Below are positions 1 to 5,349 of a DNA stretch of 7,829 bases, one piece after another. The notes beneath the pieces are model-generated. The model was given only the letters and a program-made list of their open reading frames with translations, was not told the DNA's origin and made no database searches. Each line of letters starts with the position of its first letter. The first letter of the stretch is position 1. This DNA is from Fen-1258 sp041658245 (GTDB lineage Bacteria > Bacteroidota > Ignavibacteria > Ignavibacteriales > Melioribacteraceae): contig JBBAAM010000090.1 in assembly GCA_041658245.1 (NCBI GenBank), forward strand, positions 1 through 7,829, read 5' to 3'. Position numbers and translations under genes: made by a program.

Positions 1-1
1 A

Positions 2-214
2 ACGACAATTAACAAAGGACGGGATGCGGAAGATACAAAGGAAGGTACCGCAGGGAAAGTATTCGTTTTCTCTTTCAACGAGTACTGGGAAGAAAAATAT
101 TTTGAGGAGAAAGAAATTTCTGTATATTTCAAGCAGAAAGGTGAGGAACTTATTTTGCTGACAGCGAAAGCGCGTTATGGGAAAAATTTTTTGAAAAGAG
201 GTGATGCTAAATGA
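2..214 (+). CDS. DUF4258-like protein, C-terminal part (5' end outside window)
   Basis: An open frame runs from the window edge to a TGA at 212-214 and gives the last ~70 residues of a protein. The strand-rich tail with EEKEISVYFK followed by LILLTAKARYGKNF resembles the C-terminal sheet of DUF4258 proteins, small toxin-like proteins related in fold to BrnT/RelE-type toxins. This family match is from memory of the pattern. The stop overlaps the ATG of the next gene in an ATGA arrangement, so the two are probably translationally coupled. DUF4258 genes are often followed by DUF2283 genes, which supports the call. The N-terminus is missing, so catalytic residues cannot be judged. It could also be an unrelated small beta protein. 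Confidence 0.55.
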   Translation, partial: TTINKGRDAEDTKEGTAGKVFVFSFNEYWEEKYFEEKEISVYFKQKGEELILLTAKARYGKNFLKRGDAK

Positions 215-420
215 GAATAGAATATGATCCCAAGAGGGACCTTCTTTATTTATGCTTTGCAGAAAAGGAAATAAAAGCAGCGGAGACAGTAACTATTAGG
301 CCCGGGGTTCATGCCGATTTTGATAAAGAAGGCAGACTCATAGGTATAGAAGTTATAGATGCTTCGGAAATTATGGGCAGGAAGATAGAATTTAAGTTGC
401 CTGAACTTTCGGTTGCATAG
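211..420 (+). CDS. DUF2283 family protein, probable antitoxin-like partner
   Basis: This encodes a complete 69-residue protein. It shows the DUF2283 layout: an N-terminal MRIEYDPKRDLLYLCF strand pair, a central segment with HADFDKEGRLIGIEVIDAS, and a short C-terminal helix/strand. The pattern D-x-x-G-x-L-x-G-I-E-x-(I/L)-D-A-S is characteristic of the family. The function is not firmly known. These genes commonly sit next to DUF4258 genes and are suspected to be the antitoxin half of a type II module. The start is set by the ATGA overlap with the upstream stop, and GAGGTGATG at 199-207 supplies a purine-rich site just before it. The length is normal for the family and nothing is broken. Confidence 0.85.
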   Translation: MRIEYDPKRDLLYLCFAEKEIKAAETVTIRPGVHADFDKEGRLIGIEVIDASEIMGRKIEFKLPELSVA

Positions 421-476
421 GCTCTTAGAGAACTACTATTGATAACATGTTAACGATGTTTAAGCGCCAAATAATG

Positions 477-537
477 TGAGATGAATGATTGTCCCGAAAG
501 CTTTCGGGAAAAATATTCTACCCATTTTGAGATGAAT
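477..537. repeat. Palindrome flanked by 10-bp direct repeats
   Basis: TCCCGAAAGCTTTCGGGA at 492-509 is a perfect 18-bp palindrome without a loop. It lies between two identical copies of TGAGATGAAT, at 477-486 and 528-537. The direct repeats could be a target-site duplication around a ~41-bp mini-element. Read on the minus strand, the segment has GTAGAATATTTTT next to the palindrome. That resembles the TTGTAGAATA sequence beside the CCCCGTAGGGG palindrome near 922-931, so both may belong to one family of small palindromic elements. Confidence 0.45.
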
Positions 538-730
538 ATTACTGCTAATTATATATATCCCAAAATTTCCTTACAAGATTCTTTTTACTAAAGAAAGCAA
601 TAATACCATTACTATATGTGCTATCGCTCATCTGCATAGGAAACCATGGTATTGGCAGAAATTAGAAATCAGTAAGAAGTAAGCAGACTTTAATAGGCAA
701 TAGAGGAGTAGGCAGTTGGTAGGAGAGCAG
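538..730. other. A/T-rich stretch with no gene seen
   Basis: Neither strand shows a convincing reading frame here. The minus-strand frames that cross 628-880 translate low-complexity sequence and show no family resemblance. From about 690 the sequence becomes rich in GTAGGCAGT-like words leading into the first octamer array. A weak 7-bp inverted repeat (602-608 and 647-653) is too loose to interpret. Confidence 0.5.
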
Positions 731-794
731 GGGATGGTGGGAAAATGAGACTTTGGACAGTTGGGAAAAGGGGAAGATGAGACGGTGGGAAAGC
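731..794 (+). repeat. Octamer tandem array 1 (8 units, purine-rich)
   Basis: Eight consecutive 8-bp units in strict register: GGGATGGT, GGGAAAAT, GAGACTTT, GGACAGTT, GGGAAAAG, GGGAAGAT, GAGACGGT and GGGAAAGC. The consensus is roughly G(G/A)GA followed by a variable tetramer, often CTTT or CTGT. The 30 bases from 763 to 792 recur exactly at 2251-2280 in array 3. All three arrays in the window point the same way. The function is unknown, and the sequence is non-coding on both strands as far as can be judged. Confidence 0.7.
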
Positions 795-854
795 AGTAGG
801 GAGAAATGAGTAGGCATTTTGGGTGAAGCGCATAGTGCATAGGGAAGTTCCCGC

Positions 855-877
855 TGGAATAGTAAAATCGTATTCCA
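855..877. repeat. Small inverted repeat
   Basis: TGGAATA at 855-861 and TATTCCA at 871-877 form a perfect 7-bp stem with a 9-base loop. There is no T-run after it, so it does not look like an intrinsic terminator. It sits just upstream of the CCCCGTAGGGG palindrome pair. Confidence 0.3.
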
Positions 878-900
878 CATTGGAAGATTAAAATTTGATT

Positions 901-969
901 AACCCCGTAGGGGTGAAATGTTTGTAGAATAAGGAATCATCCCGCAACGATTAAACCCCGTAGGGGTGA
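901..969. repeat. Paired REP-like palindromic element (CCCCGTAGGGG heads)
   Basis: AACCCCGTAGGGGTGA occurs exactly at 901-916 and 954-969, each preceded by GATT or GATTA. Each head folds as ACCCC-GTA-GGGGT. The two heads are in direct orientation, 53 bp apart, with TTTGTAGAATAAGG between them. This is the layout of a REP/BIME-type extragenic repeat. I recall similar CCCCGTAGGGG repeats from Bacteroidota-type genomes but cannot check that here. No REP-type (Y1) transposase is present in the window. Confidence 0.65.
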
Positions 970-1082
970 TATATGAAAAGTCGAAATATATTATTGGTGT
1001 AATTTTCTTTGAGTAATTTATGAGTCGTTGAAAATTGAAAATTAGGAGTGGAACGAGAAGCCAGAGGGACGAGTGAAAATTA

Positions 1083-1218
1083 GGGAAGATGGGAAGTTGA
1101 GACTGTGGGAGGGTGGGAAGGTGAGACTGTGGGACTTTGAGACTTTGAGACTGTGGGACGGTGAGACTTTGGGACTTTGGGAATGTGGGACTTTGGGAAT
1201 GTGGGACTTTGAGACTGG
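1083..1218 (+). repeat. Octamer tandem array 2 (17 units)
   Basis: Seventeen contiguous 8-bp units keep register without an indel. Examples in order are GGGAAGAT, GGGAAGTT, GAGACTGT, GGGAGGGT and GGGAAGGT, then mixed GGGACTTT, GAGACTTT, GAGACTGT, GGGACGGT and GGGAATGT units. The consensus is GRGACTKT. The two alternating pairs of GGGACTTT and GGGAATGT at 1171-1202 suggest expansion by slippage or unequal exchange. Three units make 24 bp, which explains why the minus strand reads as a serine- and proline-rich peptide with an 8-residue period. I treat that frame as an artefact. The 3' end runs into direct-repeat copy A. Confidence 0.8.
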
Positions 1219-1219
1219 G

Positions 1220-1408
1220 GACTTTGCGAAGGGGGGAAGATTGAATTTGTAATGCGATTTATAAATCACTCATTCAATCACGCCCCAGCCTTGCCGGGCA
1301 GGTTTACGTGGTTTTCCCGCCGGGACGGGACAGGTTGTAGCACCCCTGGCAAGCAGGGCATGCTTATGCGCCACTCAACTTTGTAAAATAGAACTATTAA
1401 CATTGAAC
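1220..1408. repeat. 189-bp direct repeat, copy A
   Basis: This segment matches 2301-2489 with no gap at a constant offset of 1081 bp. By eye there are about ten mismatches in the first 71 bases and a single mismatch (T/C at 1336) in the last 118. It contains short G/C-rich inverted repeats such as TCCCG-C-CGGGA at 1315-1325. Both copies follow an octamer array and precede an A-rich spacer. The pair brackets the DUF4258/YgiT genes. There are no transposase or obvious terminal inverted repeats, so its nature is unknown. Confidence 0.85.
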
Positions 1409-1409
1409 C

Positions 1410-1446
1410 CAAAACTGAAAACTAAGAACTGAAAACTGAGAACTAT
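1410..1446. repeat. Short tandem repeat AACTGAAAACTRAG
   Basis: Two near-identical 14-bp units, AACTGAAAACTAAG and AACTGAAAACTGAG, follow each other within an A-rich spacer downstream of repeat copy A. The corresponding spacer after copy B is shorter and diverged. No coding potential is seen. Confidence 0.4.
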
Positions 1447-1450
1447 AAAA

Positions 1451-1474
1451 ATTGAAAGTAGTAATCCTTGCCGG
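1451..1474 (+). pseudogene. Possible start of a sugar-nucleotidyltransferase gene (8-codon relic)
   Basis: The frame TTG AAA GTA GTA ATC CTT GCC GG would encode (M/L)KVVILAG, the start of glucose-1-phosphate cytidylyl/thymidylyltransferases, before running into the GC-rich block. Aligned without gaps to the relic at 2519-2593, the mismatches fall mostly at third codon positions. That is what two diverged coding copies would show. At only eight residues this could be chance, so confidence is low. Confidence 0.3.
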
Positions 1475-1576
1475 TCCCGAACGTCAGTAGGACTCCTTAG
1501 GTGAAGCCCTCGAGATGGGCCTGGAATGTTTAGATAATTGATGACAAGTAACCCCGTCAAAAAGACGCCGGGCAAG
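1467..1576. repeat. GC-rich fold-back block, candidate structured element
   Basis: This is a ~110-base block, clearly G/C-richer than its surroundings, with nested complementary segments. CTTGCC at 1467-1472 pairs with GGCAAG at 1571-1576, extended by GG and CC across a bulge. Inside are GTCC (1474-1477) with GGAC (1490-1493), GCCC (1506-1509) with GGGC (1517-1520), and CGTC-AAAAA-GACG (1555-1567). Together they make a closed multi-branch shape. It could be a structured RNA, a mobile palindromic element or an insertion into the relic gene before it. I do not recognise a known riboswitch or ncRNA class. Confidence 0.4.
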
Positions 1577-1636
1577 CAAAGTAATGAGTGAGTTGGAAAT
1601 ATTAATAACAGCATCTTCATCTAAAATTATAATTTA

Positions 1637-1954
1637 ATGCTTGACGAAATACAGAATTGTTTTGCGAATGAGAAAACCCTATTTTCACGCCATGCAAGAA
1701 TGGAAATGGAAATAGAAGAGTATGGTGCAATATTAGAAAAGGAAGTTCACGAGGCTATAATTAACGGAAAAATAATTGAAAATTATCCGGATGATGATCC
1801 TTATCCAAGCCGCCTGGTATATGGAAAGACTGCAAAGAACAGGGCGCTGCACATTGTATGCGCATATTCAAAAGACGATAATCTAACAATAATTATTACA
1901 GCCTATCGGCCCGACCCGGAGAAATGGATTAATAATGAAAGGAGAAAAATATGA
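1637..1954 (+). CDS. DUF4258 protein, MqsR/RelE-like putative toxin
   Basis: A complete 105-residue protein with the DUF4258 pattern: an N-terminal helix with FSRHARMEMEIEEYG, a helix ending in EAIINGKIIENYPDDDPYP, then beta strands with RALHIVCAYSKDDNLTIIITAYRPDPEKW. DUF4258 proteins are thought to be toxins of the same broad fold as MqsR/RelE ribonucleases, but activity is unproven for most. The gene overlaps the following zinc-finger gene in an ATGA arrangement, as expected for a toxin-first pair. The ATG at 1637 is the first good start, although no strong ribosome-binding site is visible. No promoter box stands out upstream. It appears intact and lies between the two copies of the 189-bp repeat. 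Confidence 0.85.
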   Translation: MLDEIQNCFANEKTLFSRHARMEMEIEEYGAILEKEVHEAIINGKIIENYPDDDPYPSRLVYGKTAKNRALHIVCAYSKDDNLTIIITAYRPDPEKWINNERRKI

Positions 1955-2187
1955 AATGTGTAATTTGTAAAAGTCCTGACATTCAGATTAAAAATGTTGA
2001 AGAAGAAATCAAACTCGGAATGGATATTATTCTCGTTCCCATTGAAGCATTAGTTTGTAATAACTGCGGTGAAAGATATTATGACATTAGAACGATGAGA
2101 AAACTTGAAAATATTAGACTTAAATTAGGTAATAAAGATTTAGCGGTAGAAGATGTGGGAAAAGTTTTGAGAGCAAATGTTGCTTAA
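1951..2187 (+). CDS. YgiT-type zinc-finger protein, MqsA-like putative antitoxin
   Basis: A 78-residue protein with two CxxC pairs, C3-V-I-C6 and C36-N-N-C39, that should hold one zinc ion. Between them lies a beta-rich segment, and after them GERYYDIRTMRKLENIRLKL. This is the YgiT/MqsA N-terminal zinc-finger domain, which in MqsA binds and neutralises the toxin. The helix-turn-helix DNA-binding domain of full-length MqsA is absent, as in the common short form paired with DUF4258. A short C-terminal tail ends LRANVA. The start overlaps the toxin stop, and AAAGGAGAAAAAT ahead of it supplies a good ribosome-binding site within the toxin gene. Role inferred: antitoxin to the upstream protein. 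Confidence 0.85.
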   Translation: MKCVICKSPDIQIKNVEEEIKLGMDIILVPIEALVCNNCGERYYDIRTMRKLENIRLKLGNKDLAVEDVGKVLRANVA

Positions 2188-2250
2188 TTAAGGCATCATA
2201 AAAATTCACAAATATAAAGTGGGGAAGTAGGCAGTATTCAGTCGGCAGTA

Positions 2251-2314
2251 GGGAAAAGGGGAAGATGAGACGGTGGGAAAATGAGACTTTGAGACTGTGG
2301 GACTTTGGGAAGGG
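2251..2314 (+). repeat. Octamer tandem array 3 (8 units)
   Basis: Eight units in register: GGGAAAAG, GGGAAGAT, GAGACGGT, GGGAAAAT, GAGACTTT, GAGACTGT, GGGACTTT and GGGAAGGG. The first 30 bases are identical to 763-792 of array 1, and the tail merges into repeat copy B as array 2 merges into copy A. A GTAGGCAGT-like stretch precedes it, as for array 1. Confidence 0.7.
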
Positions 2315-2489
2315 GGGAGGATTGAATTTGTAATGCGATTTTTAAATCGCTCATTTAACCACACCCCCGGTTTGCCGGGCAGGTTTACGTGGTTTTCCCG
2401 CCGGGACGGGACAGGTCGTAGCACCCCTGGCAAGCAGGGCATGCTTATGCGCCACTCAACTTTGTAAAATAGAACTATTAACATTGAAC
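2301..2489. repeat. 189-bp direct repeat, copy B
   Basis: Gap-free match to 1220-1408. The segment 2372-2489 differs from 1291-1408 at a single base, so the two copies separated recently or are being homogenised. The long minus-strand frame across 2206-2574 is a by-product of this repeat. It is followed by an A-rich spacer and the nucleotidyltransferase relic. Confidence 0.85.
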
Positions 2490-2518
2490 TGAAAACAAAG
2501 ATCTGAGGACTATATAAA

Positions 2519-2593
2519 TTAAAAGTTGTTATTTTAGCAGGTAAACTTGGTACGCGATTAAGCAAAGAAAGCATTTTGAAGCTGAGCCCATCA
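2519..2593 (+). pseudogene. Nucleotidyltransferase N-terminal relic (RfbF/RmlA-like)
   Basis: The frame TTA AAA GTT GTT ATT encodes KVVILAGKLGTRLSKESILK, which follows the start of glucose-1-phosphate cytidylyl/thymidylyltransferases (typical form KVVILAGGxGTRLxExTxxKPKP). Those enzymes activate hexose-1-phosphates for surface-polysaccharide sugars. Here the second glycine of the signature is replaced by lysine, no normal start codon precedes it (TTA instead of ATG), and similarity stops after about 25 residues. Everything after the N-terminal signature is lost. It fits the polysaccharide context given by the wlbA-like gene at the far end. Confidence 0.55.
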
Positions 2594-2637
2594 GATTTTT
2601 GTAATTCACTTTCAGTAATTAATATTATTTTTAGACA

Positions 2638-2773
2638 ATGAAAAACTTACTTGAAAAAGTATTATCCGGGTTAGACGATGCCAATATTAGATTTTCAGAA
2701 TTACGAACCTGCCTGCGGTAGGCAGGAATTAATTTTGTCGCTTGGGTTTAATGAAAGAATTAAAGGAGATCAC
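2638..2773 (+). pseudogene. hicA: HicA-type mRNA interferase, broken by a palindromic insertion and truncated
   Basis: From the ATG at 2638 the frame encodes MKNLLEKVLSGLDDANIRF, then SELR, and then reaches a TAG at 2719-2721. Removing exactly the 19-bp palindrome at 2708-2726 restores the frame and gives SELRKLILSLGFNERIKGDH. That is the normal HicA sequence up to the conserved GDH/GSH histidine. After about 2773 the match stops and A/T-rich filler follows, so the C-terminal half is missing. HicA proteins cleave mRNA and are controlled by HicB, and no hicB is seen nearby. The gene is dead twice over, by a frameshift/stop and by truncation. Confidence 0.75.
2708..2726. repeat. 19-bp palindrome CCTGCCT-GCGGT-AGGCAGG inside hicA
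   Basis: A perfect 7-bp stem (2708-2714 with 2720-2726) and a 5-base loop. Its exact removal restores the hicA frame, so it is an insertion rather than ancestral sequence. Being 19 bp long, it shifts the frame and also supplies the TAG. I recall similar CCTGCC-GGCAGG palindromes being widespread in some bacterial genomes but cannot check. Confidence 0.7.
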
Positions 2774-2909
2774 CTACAAGTTGAAAGTATAAAGTTTAAA
2801 GTCGTTGGGAAACTTCAACAAAAAAATATCTTGACAAATAAACAATGAATTTATCCTTTATTCGTAAACTATAAATCAATAGTTTAAAGGCATCAATTTT
2901 ACTTAAAGA
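2774..2909. repeat. A/T-rich spacer with one inverted repeat
   Basis: The stretch between the broken hicA and the next relic holds no gene. TAAACTAT at 2865-2872 and ATAGTTTA at 2879-2886 form an 8-bp stem with a 6-base loop. It is not followed by a T-run, so a terminator role is doubtful. Confidence 0.35.
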
Positions 2910-2973
2910 ATGGAAAACTTTACACTATCAATACATGCCCAAAAAGTAATTTATGAAAGAAAAATAAATCTTA
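2910..2973 (+). pseudogene. DUF4258 N-terminal fragment cut by the IS1380 element
   Basis: ATG at 2910 opens MENFTLSIHAQKVIYERKIN, which matches the start of many DUF4258 proteins (a short strand, then SxHAxxxxxxR and I). The frame hits the IS left end at 2974 and stops at a TAA made inside the inverted repeat (2976-2978). The rest of the gene is not found just right of the IS, around 4802 onwards. An adjacent deletion or later rearrangement is therefore likely. With only ~22 residues the family call is moderate. Confidence 0.5.
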
Positions 2974-3215
2974 CCTAAATTGAGCGATTTATTTGTGCGT
3001 ATAAAAACCTACGCCACGAAAATCGTTTTTTGAAAATTTCACAGAGGAATTTTACTTAACTCTTAGATAAATACCAAATTTTAATCAAAAATATTTTAAT
3101 TTAGCTTCAGCCGTTAATACTCTTCGGCAAAGCATATCGTTTTTTAGACATAGCCATCCCATCGACTGATTTTCGTTGAAGTGAGTTATTCTTTTTTTCC
3201 TCTGAATTTCAAATG

Positions 3216-4682
3216 CTAAACTTGAATCACCTGTTGCATCTGACAGAGTTCCCATAACCTATAAATGTTAAGTCTTTCTTTGATTTCATTTGTAACTTTA
3301 AGAATAATCTCTCCACCGTGTGAAACTATTTTTACGGCAAAATCTATCAGTTGTCTGCGAAAGGTATTCGGATAGCTTTTTATAGGAAACACTTCGTAGG
3401 TAACATCTCTCTTGTATGATTCAAATAAAAAATGTGCTATTGCCAGCAGATAATAATACGCTCTATTCATTCCTATCTGTTGAAACGGGAGTTGCTCTTT
3501 TGTAGCTAATTCTTTTATTGAACGATGAATCAGTTCGTCTTTGCCCCGCTGATGTGCAATAGAAATAATTGCATCGGCTGTTAATAAATCTTCTTTCCCG
3601 GCTTTTCTAAGTTGTTCTGTAAACCCGGCATCTTGACCAAGATTTGTATAGAGTATGCTATCCGGTCTTGCAAATTCTAAAAATAACTGTCCATTTTCCT
3701 CTGACACTAATGTGGTAAATATTGCTCGTCTGAATTTATTCCAACTTTTTAATTTGTTCCCGAGTTCAAGGTAGTTCCATATCTCGCTGCCTTTGAACTT
3801 TTTGTATTCGTCTGCGGGTACTTTTTCTATGTAATTTTTAATGTCGTCATACATCTTCCCGGTAATAACATATCCTATCTTTAGGGTTTCTTCAAAATAG
3901 GTGAACGCTTTGTCATCTAAAAACCCACTGTCGCAGACTGCTATGATAGGGATTTCTGCTTTGTAGTGCTTTCTTATTAGTTTTGTGATAGCTTCTACAC
4001 TGTCTATAAAGTCTGTCCCGTGGTTTGAATGACAACTGCCGCTTCGAAATACGATATCAACCAAATATGAACCCCAGCTGATATGAAGCGGTTGATAGCC
4101 TTTTTTCTTTTTATAAGTCGGCTCTACTCCTTCTCTTGTTTGGGCATCGTTATTATCCATGACCATAGTATCTACGCCTAATATTATGATTTCAGGCTTT
4201 TCAATCTGTAGTCTCCATAGAAAGAGTTTGTGAAGAATTTTTCGATAGATTCTATTGCTGATATTGTTATTCATCAGCTTTCGGAAAAATCTTTTCATTT
4301 GGTGCGATGAACCCCGTGAGATAATTTTTTAACATATTTTCTTCCAGAAATATTTCCATATCTCACGGGGTGAACTCATTGCTTCTTCTTTATTCTCTAA
4401 CAGAGCGGTATAACCGCTATCTTTTTTCCTATCATTAAAACTTTCAATACTCATATAAGTACCGTCAATAAAGTAAGCAAGCATTTGTTTCATGAATTGA
4501 TATAAGGATAAACCTTTTGCCGATATCCGTATATGTCCCAATATTTTTTCAGAGAGATCATAAAATCCTATTTGTTCAACGTAGCGGAGAAAGAATGCTA
4601 ATCCGCCTCTTCCAGAAATTTTGTCGTTGGTTATTTCAATTTTGTTAATTTGCAGTTGGTTTTTATGGCTGTTTTTTTGCAT
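3216..4682 (-). pseudogene. IS1380-family DDE transposase, interrupted by an in-frame stop
   Basis: One frame runs from an ATG at 4682 to a stop at 3216, broken only by a TAA at 4329-4331. The N-terminal part has KISGRGGLAFFLRYVEQIGF, typical of the family. The C-terminal part carries the DDE residues: D in IIILGVDTMVMD, D in IAVCDSGF, and E in HQRGKDELIHRSIKEL followed by MNRAYYYLLAIAHFLF. Numbered from the ATG at 4298, these are D43, D123 and E255. The stop lies inside a 59-bp palindromic element plus 4-bp duplication, 63 bp in total. Removing it restores AMSSSHQMKRFFRKL and gives ~467 residues, a usual length. A GTG at 4760 would extend the frame but lies upstream of the promoter-like box. 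Confidence 0.85.
4308..4374. repeat. 59-bp palindromic element with TGAA target duplication, in transposase
   Basis: CCCCGTGAGATA at 4312-4323 and TATCTCACGGGG at 4359-4370 form a 12-bp perfect inverted repeat around ~35 A/T-rich bases. TGAA flanks both sides, at 4308-4311 and 4371-4374. Insert plus one duplication is 63 bp (21 codons), so the transposase frame continues past it apart from one TAA. The interior (minus strand GGAAATATTTCTGGAAGAA) loosely resembles the segment between the CCCCGTAGGGG heads at 901-969, suggesting one family with variable head sequence. Confidence 0.75.
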
Positions 4683-4728
4683 CTTTGTTGCACCTTTTGG
4701 GTTGTTTATTTTTGTTTTTTTATCATTA

Positions 4729-4736
4729 CAAAGGTA
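4729..4736 (-). promoter_or_regulatory. Bacteroidota-type -7 box for the transposase
   Basis: The minus strand reads TACCTTTG, an exact fit to the TAnnTTTG -7 consensus of Bacteroidota housekeeping promoters. It lies 46 bases before the ATG at 4682. A matching -33 TTG at the usual spacing is not clear. Its position downstream of the alternative GTG at 4760 is one reason for preferring the 4682 start. Confidence 0.45.
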
Positions 4737-4751
4737 CTGATTTTTCAGTAC
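4734..4751. repeat. Inverted repeat overlapping the transposase promoter
   Basis: GTACTGA at 4734-4740 and TCAGTAC at 4745-4751 form a perfect 7-bp stem with a TTTT loop. It touches the TACCTTTG box. It could be an operator, or a hairpin that shields the transposase from read-through from outside the IS. Both are inferences. Confidence 0.35.
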
Positions 4752-4801
4752 TTTAAACACCCAAAAGGTTTTTTTTACGTGAGCTTATCGCTCAATTTAG
4801 G

Positions 4802-5124
4802 TATTAAATGAAAGATAATTCAGAAACTCATTTGTTTTGAGTTTACTCCTTGTAATTATTTGTGATATAATAGGTTACTATAATTTTAGCAACACTTTTT
4901 GACTATTATACCCGGAATGACAGACTTTTGTGGATGAGGTAAGAAAAAAGGTGAAATGTCAAAAGTGAAAGGAATGCATACAAGAAAAGATTCCTCCCGG
5001 CATTAGACAGATCGGAATAATAAAATATATTTCTGGGAGGGTTCATCTAAGAACTATTTTTATTGTCTTTATTCTTAAGTGCATATATATTATTTTGTTT
5101 ATGAATCTATTTTGAGGTTTTGAA
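4802..5124. other. Gene-free stretch with degenerate palindromic repeats
   Basis: No reading frame with family resemblance is seen. AAACTCA at 4824-4830 and TGAGTTT at 4838-4844 form a 7-bp stem. CCTCCC at 4993-4998 and GGGAGG at 5035-5040 bracket a ~48-bp A/T-rich segment containing TATATTTCTGG, which recalls the interior of the element at 4312-4370 and may be a decayed relative. The continuation of the DUF4258 fragment cut at 2974 is not here. Confidence 0.4.
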
Positions 5125-5349
5125 ATGTATAATACCATAGAAGTTTTATATAAAGACGGAAAAATTATTCCGTTAAAAGACGAGATAAAAATAAAAAACG
5201 GCAAAGTTTTATTAACTATTATTGAAGATACCGGAACAAGTGAAGTAAGCAAATCAACTTTGAGGGATCTTTTAAAAAATAAAAATGTTTTTCATAATTT
5301 ACCCAAGGATCCATTAAAATATCAAAGAGAACTTAGGGATGAATGGTAA
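5125..5349 (+). CDS. DUF104/AF2212-like antitoxin
   Basis: A 74-residue protein. The N-terminal half, YNTIEVLYKDGKIIPLKDEI then KNGKVLLTII, is the DUF104 (AF2212-like antitoxin) pattern: a small swapped-hairpin or barrel that begins (I/V)xxxYxxGxxxPL. The C-terminal helix ends DPLKYQRELRDEW, a typical toxin-wrapping tail. It should bind and neutralise the PIN-domain toxin encoded directly downstream, whose ATG (5339) lies inside this gene's last codons with an 11-bp overlap. TTTTGAGGTTTTGAAATG gives a modest ribosome-binding site. The gene is intact although its partner is broken. Confidence 0.8.
   Translation: MYNTIEVLYKDGKIIPLKDEIKIKNGKVLLTIIEDTGTSEVSKSTLRDLLKNKNVFHNLPKDPLKYQRELRDEW

Larger units (their letters stand above)
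2974..4801 (-). mobile_element. IS1380-family insertion sequence, 1828 bp
   Basis: The ends are CCTAAATTGAGCGAT at 2974-2988 and its perfect complement at 4787-4801, giving 15-bp terminal inverted repeats that start with CC as in IS1380 elements. One transposase gene lies on the minus strand. About 240 bp of non-coding sequence separates its stop from the left end and ~105 bp separates its likely start from the right end. No matching short duplication directly flanks the ends (ATCTTA on the left, TATTAA on the right), which suggests rearrangement after insertion. The transposase is stopped by a small palindromic insertion, so this copy should not move by itself. Confidence 0.8.

Noticed and set aside
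602..653. Inverted repeat AATACCA/TGGTATT
   Set aside because: A 7-bp match with a ~38-base loop is expected by chance in A/T-rich DNA.
628..880. Three overlapping minus-strand reading frames
   Set aside because: They translate the octamer array and G-rich filler; the serine/proline/leucine-rich composition shows no domain.
731..1218. CRISPR array
   Set aside because: The repeats are 8-bp contiguous units with no unique spacers, and no cas gene is present.
1042..1269. Minus-strand frame with SHSLKVSKSHS-like peptide repeats
   Set aside because: The 8-residue period follows from three 8-bp DNA units (24 bp); it is a by-product of the array and has no supporting start or context.
1375..1620. 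Minus-strand 81-codon frame
   Set aside because: It covers the A-rich spacer and the fold-back block, with no family resemblance.
2206..2574. Minus-strand 122-codon frame
   Set aside because: It lies over the octamer array and direct-repeat copy B; the equivalent frame in copy A is not kept, so it is not a gene.
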